DNA from: JAIRTY01 sp050257395
Lineage (GTDB): Bacteria > Actinomycetota > Actinomycetes > Streptosporangiales > Streptosporangiaceae
DNA length: 15,357 nt
Direction of reading: 5' to 3'
Assembly: GCA_050257395.1 (NCBI GenBank)
Contig: JBLMWU010000256.1
Span: 1-15,357 of the forward strand
Position 1 is the stretch's first letter. Each line of letters opens with the position of its first letter. Positions 1 to 7,615 of the stretch are shown here, piece after piece. The position numbers and the translations under genes are program-made. The notes below the pieces were generated by a model, which searched no databases, had not been told where the DNA came from, and saw only the letters and a program-made list of their open reading frames with translations.

Positions 1-1
1 G

Positions 2-1417
2 GCGATCGTGCCGATGGGGATCGCCGGCGGAAGCTTCCTGCTGACCGCGGGCGGCAACTCCTGCCCCGGCAGCCAGGCGGCCGGCGCCAGCGCCGGCGCG
101 CGAACGCCAGCCAGCGGCACGGCCGGCCTTGGGGCGTCAGCCAGCGGCACGGCGAGCCCCGGGGCGTCAGCCAGCGGCGCGCCCAGCGCCAGCGCCACGG
201 CCAGCCCCGGCGCACCTGTGACGGCGGCGGCGCCCGCCAGCGGCAGCCCGCCGGCCGGTGCCGCCAGCACCGTCAGCACGGTGGTGCAGCCCGGCACCAG
301 CGCCGCCAGCCGCAACGGGATCCCCGCCACCTACCTCGCGCTCTACCAGGACACGGGCCGCCGGTACGGGGTCCCGTGGGTGATCCTCGCCGGCATCGGC
401 AAGGTGGAGTCCAACCACGGGCAGAGCACCCTGCCCGGCGTGCACAGCGGCCAGAACGGGTTCGGCGCGGCCGGGCCGATGCAGATCGGCATCATGGGCG
501 CGTCCGGCGACACCTGGGGCGGCGCCGCCGTGCATCCGGCCGGCCAGCCGGTCAACGGCGTGGCCACGGACGGCAACGGGGACGGCGTCGCCAGCGTGTA
601 CGAACCGGCCGACGCCATCGCCGGGGCGGCGAAGTACCTGCTCCAGAATGGGGTGCTCACCAACGTCAGCGGGGCCGTCTTCGCCTACAACCACCTGCAG
701 TCCTACGTCCAGGCGGTGCTGTTCTGGGCGGGCGTGTACGCGAGCGGCGGCTTCGTGGTCACCACCGCCGGAGCCGTGTCCGCCCCGCAGTGCCTGACCA
801 CCACCGCCGCGGTCAGCACCGGCGGTGCCGCCGCCACCCAGGTGGCCAACACCGTCATGTCCTTCGCGCGGCAGCAGCTCGGCAAGCCCTACCTGTGGGG
901 CGGCACCGGGCCGGACGCGTTCGACTGCTCGGGCCTGGTGATGATGGCCTACCGGACGGCGGGCATCAGCATCCCCCGCACCTCCGAGCAGCAGTGGGCG
1001 TGGGGCCCGCGGGTGCCCGCCGGTCAGGTGCAGCCCGGCGACCTGGTGTTCTTCGCCGGCTCGGACGGCACCCTGACGTCGCCGGGTCACGTCGGGCTGG
1101 TGATCGGGCACGGTCTCATGATCGAGGCGTACGCGACCGGCTTCCCGATCCGCATCGCCCCCTACAACCGGCCGGACCTGGTCGGGTTCACCCGGCCGTG
1201 GGCCCACTCCGGGGTCGCCCTCCCGCATCAGCCCACCCCGGCCGCCCAGCCCACCTCGCCCAGCCCGGTGACCCCGCCCGTCACGCCCACGGGGGTGCCC
1301 ACCCCCACCGGGGTGCCCACCCCCGGCGGGGTGCCCACGCCGTCCGGCCCGCCCACGTCACCGGGCCAGCCGGGCCCCGGCCAGCCGAGCCCTGGCCAGC
1401 CCACCCCGACCGGTTAG
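2..1417 (+). CDS. SLT/lysozyme-like plus NlpC/P60 cell-wall hydrolase (5' end probably cut off)
   Basis: Secreted peptidoglycan hydrolase with two catalytic parts. The frame is open to the window edge. The first usable start is GTG at 8, but the hydrophobic opening (PMGIAGGSFLLTAGG) looks like the end of a signal or membrane segment begun upstream, so I treat the gene as partial. Counting from that GTG, residues 25-100 are a low-complexity Ala/Ser/Gly/Pro linker. About 104-245 is a lysozyme-like transglycosylase domain with the likely catalytic Glu134 in VESNHG and the GPMQIG motif. About 278-398 is NlpC/P60: Cys307 in FDCSGLV, His361 in GHVGLVIG and Glu373. The 12-residue His-Glu spacing matches the Cys-His-Glu triad known for mycobacterial RipA. 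The tail is Pro-rich with TGVPTP and GQPxP repeats, perhaps wall-spanning. It would cut both glycan and peptide bonds. Its stop overlaps the stop of the convergent ROK gene. Family calls are firm; the biological role (growth, sporulation or conjugation) is not visible. Confidence 0.88.
   Translation, partial: AIVPMGIAGGSFLLTAGGNSCPGSQAAGASAGARTPASGTAGLGASASGTASPGASASGAPSASATASPGAPVTAAAPASGSPPAGAASTVSTVVQPGTSAASRNGIPATYLALYQDTGRRYGVPWVILAGIGKVESNHGQSTLPGVHSGQNGFGAAGPMQIGIMGASGDTWGGAAVHPAGQPVNGVATDGNGDGVASVYEPADAIAGAAKYLLQNGVLTNVSGAVFAYNHLQSYVQAVLFWAGVYASGGFVVTTAGAVSAPQCLTTTAAVSTGGAAATQVANTVMSFARQQLGKPYLWGGTGPDAFDCSGLVMMAYRTAGISIPRTSEQQWAWGPRVPAGQVQPGDLVFFAGSDGTLTSPGHVGLVIGHGLMIEAYATGFPIRIAPYNRPDLVGFTRPWAHSGVALPHQPTPAAQPTSPSPVTPPVTPTGVPTPTGVPTPGGVPTPSGPPTSPGQPGPGQPSPGQPTPTG
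101..190 (+). repeat. 30-bp tandem repeat, three imperfect copies, inside the wall hydrolase linker
   Basis: Three in-phase 30-bp units (101-130, 131-160, 161-190) share the core CAGCCAGCGGC. The second and third copies share an identical 18-base block. They encode 10-residue units of the type GASASGTASP. The unit length is a multiple of three, so copy-number change would lengthen or shorten the linker without a frameshift. Confidence 0.7.
1289..1342 (+). repeat. 18-bp tandem repeat encoding TGVPTP, three copies
   Basis: Units at 1289-1306, 1307-1324 and 1325-1342 share the core GGGGTGCCCAC and encode TGVPTP, TGVPTP and GGVPTP. A decayed fourth unit (SGPPTS) and a GQPxP repeat follow up to the stop. 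It forms the Pro-rich C-terminal tail of the wall hydrolase. Such tails are common where a secreted enzyme threads or binds the cell wall. Confidence 0.7.
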
Positions 1418-2595
1418 CCAGCGGCCACGGAGTCCAGGAGCTGGGCCTGGGCCTGGCCGGCCGCGGCCAGCAGGGCGCCCCGCAGGACCGGCGCATGGGC
1501 GACCAGGGTGGCGACCACCCGTGGCACGACCGGGCAGATCCGGCCCACCCCGGCCTGGACCAGGCTGGCCAGCTCGTCCCCGCCGCCCAGCCCGATGTCC
1601 CCGCCCAGCACCACCAGCCCGGGGTCGAACGTGACGGCGATGGCCGCGACCCCGACCGCCACCCGCCGGGCGAGCTCGGCGAGGAACTCCTGCGCCCTGG
1701 CCTGGCCGCTGGCCGCGGCGGTGACGGCCGAGCTGACCGACTCGCCCGCGCTGGCGGCGCGGAAGCCGAAACCCGCGGCGAGCTCCAGCACCGCCGCGCC
1801 ACCGGCCAGCGACCGGAATCCGCCCGCCGCGGGGTGGGTCAGATCCTCTGGCAGCGGGGCGCCGGGTACCGGCAGATAGCCGATCTCGCCCGCGGCCCCG
1901 GTCGCGCCGCGGTGCAGCCGGCCGCCGAGGATGGTGGCGAGGCCGAGGCCGGTGCCCAGCCACACCAGCGCGAAGTCCGCCACGCCCGCAGCCGCGCCGC
2001 CCGCGTGCTCGGCCATGGCCGCCAGGTTGACGTCGTTCTCAATCGTCACCGGCAGGCCCAGGTCGCCGCGGAGCGCGCCGAGGACTCCCTCGTGCCAGGC
2101 AGGCAGGTTCACCGCCAGCCGCGGGTCGCCGCTGCCCGGGTCCAGGACACCGGGGGTGCCGATCACCAGTGCCCGCAGCCCGGCCGGCTCCACACTCGCG
2201 GCGGCGCACGCGGTGGCGACCGCGCGCCGCACCAGTCCCACCGGGTCCCCGCCGCCGTTCGGGTCGGCCGTCACCTCGCTGATGAGCCGCCCGGTCACAT
2301 CCGCCACGCCGGCGCTGACTTCGTCCCGCTCGACGTGCAGGCCGATCACGTAGCCGACCGTGGGTGCCACCGCATACAGCTCCGCGTTCGGGCCGCGGCC
2401 CCCGGCCTGCTGCCCGGCGATGGTGACCAGCCCCCGCTCGCTCAGGCGGCCGAGCGACTGGGAGGCGGTGACCCTGGACAGGCCGGTGCGCTCGCCGAGC
2501 TGCGACCGGGTCAGCGAGCCCTCGGCCAGCAGCAGCTCCAGCACCGCCCGGTCGTTGAGTTCGCGCATGAGCTGCGGCGTCCCTGGCCGTCCCAT
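1414..2595 (-). CDS. ROK-family transcriptional repressor (NagC/XylR/CsnR type)
   Basis: Sugar-responsive DNA-binding repressor of 393 aa. Residues 15-58 form a winged helix-turn-helix (LTRSQLGERTGLSRVTASQ is the recognition region). Residues 80-390 form the ROK sugar-kinase-like fold with GTPGV at 147-151, END at 186-188, GTGLG at 214-218 and GEIGY at 236-240. The CxCGxxGCxE zinc motif normal just after GEIG is absent: the stretch from 240 to 265 has no cysteine. ATG at 2593-2595 is preceded by a strong ribosome site (GAAAGGAAA, 2603-2611). The gene is divergent from a sugar ABC operon. The shared 277-bp gap holds a palindrome of the sort ROK repressors bind, so autoregulation plus operon control is likely. 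Its stop overlaps that of the wall-hydrolase gene by 4 bases. The family is certain; the inducer (chito- or glucosamine-type sugar) is inferred from neighbours. Confidence 0.9.
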   Translation of the reverse strand: MGRPGTPQLMRELNDRAVLELLLAEGSLTRSQLGERTGLSRVTASQSLGRLSERGLVTIAGQQAGGRGPNAELYAVAPTVGYVIGLHVERDEVSAGVADVTGRLISEVTADPNGGGDPVGLVRRAVATACAAASVEPAGLRALVIGTPGVLDPGSGDPRLAVNLPAWHEGVLGALRGDLGLPVTIENDVNLAAMAEHAGGAAAGVADFALVWLGTGLGLATILGGRLHRGATGAAGEIGYLPVPGAPLPEDLTHPAAGGFRSLAGGAAVLELAAGFGFRAASAGESVSSAVTAAASGQARAQEFLAELARRVAVGVAAIAVTFDPGLVVLGGDIGLGGGDELASLVQAGVGRICPVVPRVVATLVAHAPVLRGALLAAAGQAQAQLLDSVAAG

Positions 2596-2712
2596 CAGCG
2601 GCTTTCCTTTCGTATCCGGCGCCGCCGCGCAGGCAGGCCGCTGCGGCGGCCGCCAGCGGCAGGTCCGCCAGGTATCGATCCGGCAACAGAGCGCAGCCGA
2701 TCGTCGACCTGG

Positions 2713-2740
2713 CCTATCTTATAGGAAACTTTCCTGTTAA
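2713..2740 (-). promoter_or_regulatory. Candidate promoter for the ROK gene overlapping the operator
   Basis: On the minus strand TTAACA (2740-2735) and GATAGG (2718-2713) are 16 bases apart and could be -35 and -10 elements. The palindrome lies in the spacer and touches the -35, as expected for repression by steric block. The matches are modest, and the plus-strand promoter of the transport operon is probably in the same AT-rich patch but I cannot fix its elements. Confidence 0.3.
2723..2735. promoter_or_regulatory. Palindromic operator AGGAAA-C-TTTCCT, probable ROK repressor site
   Basis: A perfect inverted repeat: AGGAAA at 2723-2728, central C at 2729, TTTCCT at 2730-2735. It sits in a local AT-rich patch between the divergent ROK and ABC-transporter genes. 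From memory, Streptomyces CsnR, a ROK repressor of chitosanase genes, binds AGGAAA-S-TTTCCT, which this matches exactly; I could not look this up. It would let the adjacent repressor control both itself and the transport operon. Confidence 0.75.
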
Positions 2741-2872
2741 TTTCGGCCATGTGGGTCCTGGCTGGTGAAAGGCTGACGTGCGGCCTGATCAGCGTAGAGC
2801 CCCGGCCGCCCCGCGTCGCCGTCTTCCAGGCCGGCTGCGCGGGCGCCCCCGGCGACCGAAGGGAGACAAGCA

Positions 2873-4210
2873 GTGAGACGTATCAGAGTCGCGGCCGCCA
2901 GCGTGGCGGCGGTGACACTCGCCGCGCTGGCCGCTGGCTGCGGGTCAGGCGGCGGGACGCCGGCCTCGGCGGTGCCCGGCCAGCTCACCGTGTGGCGGAT
3001 GGGCGCCTCCACCCCCGCCCAGGTCAGCTGGATGAACGGGGTGGTGGCGCAGTTCCACAAGCAGTACCCGGCCTACGCCAAGACCCGCGTCAAGGTGGTC
3101 TTCGTGCCCTGGGGCAACCGGACCACCGCCTGGACCAGCGCACTGACCAGCGGCAAGAACGGCCCGGACATCACCGAGCTCGGCAACACCGACACCCCGA
3201 CCGAGGCGTCCCTGGGCATGCTCGCCAACATCGCCAGCGAGGTGAACGCCTGGTCCGGCAAATCAGACCTGGTGCCCGGCATGCTGGCCAACGACACGGC
3301 GGGCGGCTCGGTGTACGCGGTCCCGTGGTTCGGGGGCGTGCGCGGCATCTGGTACCGCAAGGACCAGTTCAGCAAAGCCGGCATCAGCGCGCCGCCGGCC
3401 ACCTGGGCCCAGCTCGTGTCCGATGCCAGGGCACTGATGAAGGCGTACCCGGGCAGCTACGGCATTGGCGCGCCGAGCAACTACACCAACGGCATCGTGA
3501 GCTTCATCTGGGGCGCCGGCGGCCAGGTGGCGGTCCGCCAGGGCGGTACGTGGGTGGCCCAGCTGACCAGCCCCGCGTCCGAGGCAGGCATCCGCTTCTA
3601 CGCTGACCTGTACCTCACGCAGCACCTGTCCCCGGCCAAGTACATCGGCCAGACCGAGCTCGGCAACCCGGGGGCCACGTCCGGCGGCTCGAACGAGGAC
3701 TTCGCGCTCGGCAAGCTCGACCTCTACATCGACGGGCCCTGGGCCAAGGCGGAGTTCCCGAAGAACGCAGTGGACCAGGCCAACTGGGCTTCGTTCCCCA
3801 TCCCCAGCCAGAACGGGCCGAAGCCGGCCCCGGTGTTCGCGGGCGGCTCGGATCTCGCAGTATGGGTGAACAGCAAGTACAAGGCCGCCGACTGGGACCT
3901 CGTCAAGGTGATGGACAGCTCCGCCAACTCGTCGTCGTTCGCTGGCTCGCAGGGCTTCTTCCCGCCCTACACCAGCCAGCTGACCGGCGGCGCCTACGCC
4001 GGTGACCCGCTGATGGCCGGGTTCGCCAAGGCCGCCACGGTCACCCAGATCTCCCCGCTCAACTCCAAGAACTGGGCGACCGCCGACGCCACCGACCAGA
4101 TCATCCCGACGATGATGAAGTCGCTGATGAAGGGGGCGGATTTCAACGCCACCGTCAGCAAGGCGAACGCACAACTGCAGAGCGTCCTGAACACAGGCAA
4201 GGCGAGTTGA
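2873..4210 (+). CDS. Extracellular sugar-binding lipoprotein of an ABC importer (SBP family 1)
   Basis: Captures a sugar or oligosaccharide outside the membrane and hands it to the two permeases encoded next. The 445-aa protein starts with a basic n-region and hydrophobic stretch ending in AAGC with the lipidation Cys23 (type II signal peptide), then a Gly/Ser linker. The mature part begins QLTVWRMG and contains GPDITELGNTD, GSVYAVPWFGGVRGIWYRKD and DLYIDGPWA, typical of carbohydrate-binding family 1 proteins such as those for chitobiose, cellobiose and maltose systems. GTG at 2873 is chosen because AAGGGAG (2859-2865) lies 7 bases upstream and the signal peptide begins there. Its TGA overlaps the TTG start of the first permease. 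The ligand cannot be read from sequence; the neighbouring GH3 N-acetylhexosaminidase suggests an amino-sugar oligosaccharide. Confidence 0.92.
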   Translation: MRRIRVAAASVAAVTLAALAAGCGSGGGTPASAVPGQLTVWRMGASTPAQVSWMNGVVAQFHKQYPAYAKTRVKVVFVPWGNRTTAWTSALTSGKNGPDITELGNTDTPTEASLGMLANIASEVNAWSGKSDLVPGMLANDTAGGSVYAVPWFGGVRGIWYRKDQFSKAGISAPPATWAQLVSDARALMKAYPGSYGIGAPSNYTNGIVSFIWGAGGQVAVRQGGTWVAQLTSPASEAGIRFYADLYLTQHLSPAKYIGQTELGNPGATSGGSNEDFALGKLDLYIDGPWAKAEFPKNAVDQANWASFPIPSQNGPKPAPVFAGGSDLAVWVNSKYKAADWDLVKVMDSSANSSSFAGSQGFFPPYTSQLTGGAYAGDPLMAGFAKAATVTQISPLNSKNWATADATDQIIPTMMKSLMKGADFNATVSKANAQLQSVLNTGKAS

Positions 4211-5229
4211 CGAAGCTCACCGCCAGGCCGCCGGCGCTGCCCGGCGGCCTGGCCACCGGCAGCCGGCCCCGGGCCGGAGCGCCCCGGCGCACCGCCGGGG
4301 CGCGGGCGGCCGCCTTCGTGCGGCGCCACCGGCTGGCCCCGTACCTGCTGCTGCTGCCCTCGCTGGCGGTGGCCGGGCTGCTGGTGCTGTGGCCCGCCAT
4401 CCAGATCGCGGGCTTCTCGCTGCAGAACTACGGGCTGCCGCAGGCCACCGGGGCGGCGCCCGCGCAGTGGGTGGGGCTGGCCAACTTCACCACCGTGCTG
4501 AAGGACGCGGAGTTCTGGACGTCCCTGCGCAACAGCTGCCTGTTCGCCGCCGCCGCCGTGCCGCTGACGCTGGCCGCCGGAACCTGCGTCGGCCTGCTGC
4601 TGAACCGGCTCGGCCGCTGGCTGGCGGCGTTCGTGAGCACGGCGGCGCTGCTGGCCTGGGCAACTCCCACGATCGCCGCCACGGTCATCTTCTTCTGGCT
4701 CTTCAGCCCCGACGGCGGGGTGGTGGACTGGCTGCTGGCGAGGATGCCGCACTGGCTGGTGGGCTCCACCAACTGGGCGGGCTTCAGCTGGACGAACGCG
4801 TCCCTGCCCGTCTACACGGTGCTGGCGCTGCTGCTGGTGTGGCAGGGTTTCCCGTTCGTCGCGGTCAGCGTGCTGGCCGGCCTGCGGACCGTGCCGGGTG
4901 AGCTGCTCGACGCCGCCAGGGTGGACGGGGCGGGCCCGTGGCGTGCCTTCTGGAAGGTCACCTACCCCCTGCTCAAGCCGGTGTTCCTGGTGCTGGCCCT
5001 GCTGTCGATCATCTGGGACTTCGGGGTGTTCCCGCAGGTCTACCTGCTGACCGGGGAGCTGGCCAACCGGGACGAGTACAACCTCGGCATCTACGCCTAC
5101 CAGAAAGCCTTCACGATGCCGCCGAGCTACGGGCTGGGCGCGGCCCTGGCGCTGATCCTGACCGTCATCCTGCTCATCATCACCCTGGGCTATGTCCGCG
5201 CGGCGATCAGGCAGGGGGCGCTCCAGTGA
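4207..5229 (+). CDS. ABC sugar permease, MalF-like subunit
   Basis: Integral membrane half of the importer, 340 aa. About six transmembrane segments are visible, beginning with APYLLLLPSLAVAGLLVLW near residue 40 and ending with ALILTVILLIITLGYV. The cytoplasmic coupling loop (EAA motif), ELLDAARVDGAG with WRAFWKVTYPLLKPV at about 231-258, contacts the ATPase. I accept the rare TTG start at 4207 because it overlaps the binding-protein stop (TTGA) and gives the right N-terminal length; a weak AAGG lies just upstream, so translation is probably coupled. The N-terminal 35 residues are Pro/Arg/Ala-rich and cytosolic. No ATPase gene follows in the operon. The next permease starts within this stop codon (GTGA). 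Confidence 0.92.
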   Translation: MTKLTARPPALPGGLATGSRPRAGAPRRTAGARAAAFVRRHRLAPYLLLLPSLAVAGLLVLWPAIQIAGFSLQNYGLPQATGAAPAQWVGLANFTTVLKDAEFWTSLRNSCLFAAAAVPLTLAAGTCVGLLLNRLGRWLAAFVSTAALLAWATPTIAATVIFFWLFSPDGGVVDWLLARMPHWLVGSTNWAGFSWTNASLPVYTVLALLLVWQGFPFVAVSVLAGLRTVPGELLDAARVDGAGPWRAFWKVTYPLLKPVFLVLALLSIIWDFGVFPQVYLLTGELANRDEYNLGIYAYQKAFTMPPSYGLGAALALILTVILLIITLGYVRAAIRQGALQ

Positions 5230-6116
5230 CCGCGACTCCATCGGCCGTGCGCCGGCCCAGGGCGGGCGCGGGCACCCGCCGCCGGGTGCGCAAGGGCCTG
5301 CTCAACGCGACGGCGCTGCTGGTGGCGCTGGTGACCTTGTTCCCGATCCTGTGGATGCTCTCCACCGCGTTCAAGCCGGCCCGGGAGATCTTCTCGCTGA
5401 CCCCGCACCCGCTGCCGGGCCATCCCACCCTGGGGAACTTCCGCAGCGTCATCAGCGGCAGCGTCATCGGCTACCCGTTCTGGACCTTCCTCGCCAACAG
5501 CCTGGTGGTCACGCTGGCCGCGGTGGCAGCTTCCTCGGCGCTGGCCCTGCTCGCCGCGGTCGCGGTGGCCCGGTTCCGGTTCGCCTTCCGCACGTCCTAC
5601 CTGATCATGCTGCTCATCGTGCAGATGCTGCCGCAGCAGGCCCTGGTCATCGCGCTGTTCCTCGACTTCCGCCAGGCCGGGCTGCTGGACAGCCTGACCG
5701 GGCTGACCGCGGTCTACACGGCGTTCGCGCTGCCGATCTCCATCTGGATGCTGCGCAGCTTCGTCGCGGCCGTGCCGAAGGAGGTGGAGGAGGCGGCAGC
5801 CATCGACGGGGCGGGCCCGGCCCGGATCTTCTGGCGCGTCCTGTTCCCGCTGGTGGCCCCGGGGCTGGTCGCCACCAGCGTGTTCTCGTTCATCTACGCC
5901 TGGAACGAGTTCACCTTCGCGCTCACCTTCCTCGGCACCGATCAGGCCAGGTACACCTTGCCCATCTACGTCACCTACTTCTTCAACCGCGGCGGGGCCG
6001 ACTGGGGCGCGATCATGGCGGCCTCCGCGCTGTACACGATCCCGCCCATCTGCTTCTTCCTGCTGGTGCAGCGCCATCTCGCCAAGGGCCTGCTGGCCGG
6101 CGCGGTCAAGGGATGA
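5226..6116 (+). CDS. ABC sugar permease, MalG-like subunit
   Basis: Second integral membrane half of the importer, 296 aa. Six hydrophobic segments run from LLNATALLVALVTLFPILW (about residue 24) to IMAASALYTIPPICFFLLV near the C-terminus. The EAA coupling loop is EVEEAAAIDGAGPARIFWRV at about 186-205, close to consensus. The frame stays open upstream to 4938, but GTG at 5226 is the start: it overlaps the previous stop as GTGA, follows AGGGGG at 5213-5218, and gives the normal length and basic N-terminus of this family. The C-terminus LAKGLLAGAVKG is typical of MalG-type permeases. It pairs with the upstream permease. The energising ATPase must be encoded elsewhere, as with MsiK in Streptomyces. 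Confidence 0.93.
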   Translation: MTATPSAVRRPRAGAGTRRRVRKGLLNATALLVALVTLFPILWMLSTAFKPAREIFSLTPHPLPGHPTLGNFRSVISGSVIGYPFWTFLANSLVVTLAAVAASSALALLAAVAVARFRFAFRTSYLIMLLIVQMLPQQALVIALFLDFRQAGLLDSLTGLTAVYTAFALPISIWMLRSFVAAVPKEVEEAAAIDGAGPARIFWRVLFPLVAPGLVATSVFSFIYAWNEFTFALTFLGTDQARYTLPIYVTYFFNRGGADWGAIMAASALYTIPPICFFLLVQRHLAKGLLAGAVKG

Positions 6117-7615
6117 CTGCACCCCGCCGGGAAGGCTCCCTGGCCCGGCTCGCGGACGCGATCCTGCTGCCTCCCTTCCCCGGCCACGCCGCGCCCCGGT
6201 GGGCGCTGCACGCGCTGGAACGCGGCCTGGCCGGGGTCACCCTGTTCGGCCCCAACGTCGCCACCGAGCGGCAGCTGGCCGCGCTGACCCGGTCCCTGCG
6301 GGCGGCCGCCGCCGAGCCGCTGCTCGCCATCGACGAGGAAGGCGGCGACGTCACCAGGCTCGCCCACCTCACCGGCAGCCCCTATCCGGGCAACGCCGCC
6401 CTCGGCGCCGTCGATGACGTGCACCTGACCCGGGCGGTGTACCACGCGCTCGGCAGGGACCTGGCCGGCGCCGGGATCAACCTGGACCTGGCCCCGTCGG
6501 TGGACGTCAACACGGCAGCCGGGAACCCGGTCATCGGCACCCGCGCCTTCGGCGACCGGACGGCGCTGGTGTCCCGGCACGCGGCGGCGGCGGTCACCGG
6601 CCTGCAGTCGGCGGGGGTCGCCGCCTGCGCCAAGCATTTCCCCGGCCACGGCAGCACCCGGGAGGACACCCACCGGGTGCTGGCCACCGTCGAGGGCGGC
6701 ATCGAGGCGGTCCGCTCCCGCGACCTGCCCCCGTTCGCCGCGGCCATCGCCGCCGGGGTGGCCGCGGTCATGCCCGGCCACCTGCGGGTTCCCGGCCTGA
6801 CCGGCGGCCTGGCGGCCAGCCAGTCAGCGGCCGCGCTGACCGGCCTGCTGCGCGGCGAGCTCGGCTTCACCGGCGTGATCATCTCCGATGCGCTGGAGAT
6901 GCGGGCGGTGAGCCGGCCGGACGGCATCCCGGCTGCGGCCGTGCGGGCCGCCGCCGCCGGGGTCGACCTGCTCTGCCTGGGCCGGGACCTGGCAGAAGAG
7001 GGCTATCTGGCGGTCCGGGACGCGATCACGGCGGCGGTCCGCGACGGCGGCCTGCCCGGGGAGCGGCTGGCGGAGGCGGCCGCCCGGGTGGCTGCGCTGC
7101 GGGCGTCGCTGGCCGCCGGCTCCCTGCCCGGGCAGGGTGCGGCCGGGCAGGGACCGGACGCCCCCCGCGGCCGCGAGGTGGGGCTGGCAGCGGCGCGGCG
7201 GGCGCTGCGGCTGACCGGCACCCTGCCCGCGCTGACGGACCCGGTGGTGGTCGAGGTGGAGCCGGCCGAGAACATCGCCGCCGGGCGGGTTCCCTGGGGA
7301 CTCGGCCCGTGGCTTCCCGGCGGCAGCGTCACCCGGCTGGCGGCCGCCCCGGGGGAGGCGCCCGCCAGCGCGCTCGCCGCCGCGCTCGCCGCGGCCGCCG
7401 GCCGTTCGCTGATCGTGGTGGTCCGCAACGCCCACCGCAGCGCCGCGGCCCAGGCCCTGGTCTCCGCCGTGATGAGCCAGCGGCCCGACGCGGTCGTGGT
7501 GGAGATGGGGCTGCCGGTCTGGCAGCCGCCTGCCCGCGCCTACCTCGCCACCTTCGGCGCGTCCCGCACCTGCGGCCAGGCAGCAGCCGAGCTGCTCGGC
7601 CTCGCCGGATATTGA
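6113..7615 (+). CDS. Cytosolic GH3 beta-N-acetylhexosaminidase (NagZ-like)
   Basis: Glycoside hydrolase family 3 enzyme, 500 aa, without signal peptide, so it acts on sugar already imported. Residues 1-345 are the barrel domain: IDEEGG at 73-78, KHFPGHG at 174-180 followed by D185-T-H187, and IISDALEM with nucleophile Asp259. KHFPGHG-x4-D-x-H is the signature of NagZ, where the Asp-His pair is the acid/base catalyst, so terminal GlcNAc is the expected leaving sugar. Residues about 355-500 are an alpha/beta C-terminal domain, giving the two-domain layout of Bacillus NagZ rather than the short E. coli form. ATG at 6113 overlaps the permease stop (ATGA); the frame is open much further upstream, but that part only shadows the permease gene. 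Likely substrates are chito-oligosaccharides or GlcNAc-MurNAc fragments from wall turnover. The family is firm; the substrate is inferred. Confidence 0.9.
   Translation: MTAPRREGSLARLADAILLPPFPGHAAPRWALHALERGLAGVTLFGPNVATERQLAALTRSLRAAAAEPLLAIDEEGGDVTRLAHLTGSPYPGNAALGAVDDVHLTRAVYHALGRDLAGAGINLDLAPSVDVNTAAGNPVIGTRAFGDRTALVSRHAAAAVTGLQSAGVAACAKHFPGHGSTREDTHRVLATVEGGIEAVRSRDLPPFAAAIAAGVAAVMPGHLRVPGLTGGLAASQSAAALTGLLRGELGFTGVIISDALEMRAVSRPDGIPAAAVRAAAAGVDLLCLGRDLAEEGYLAVRDAITAAVRDGGLPGERLAEAAARVAALRASLAAGSLPGQGAAGQGPDAPRGREVGLAAARRALRLTGTLPALTDPVVVEVEPAENIAAGRVPWGLGPWLPGGSVTRLAAAPGEAPASALAAALAAAAGRSLIVVVRNAHRSAAAQALVSAVMSQRPDAVVVEMGLPVWQPPARAYLATFGASRTCGQAAAELLGLAGY

Noticed and set aside
376..2724. 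A long open plus-strand frame of about 780 codons
   Set aside because: It runs across two well-supported genes in another frame and strand, is Arg/Pro/Gly/His-rich with no domain, and reflects third-position GC bias.
2749..2872. A plus-strand frame starting before the sugar-binding protein
   Set aside because: It continues out of frame across the binding-protein gene and has no family features; the GTG at 2873 has the ribosome site and signal peptide.
4938..5225. N-terminal extension of the second permease
   Set aside because: It lies out of frame over the first permease; GTG 5226 has a ribosome site, a GTGA overlap and normal family length.
5192..6112. N-terminal extension of the GH3 enzyme
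   Set aside because: The extension is an out-of-frame reading of the second permease; ATG 6113 begins right before the conserved GH3 domain.
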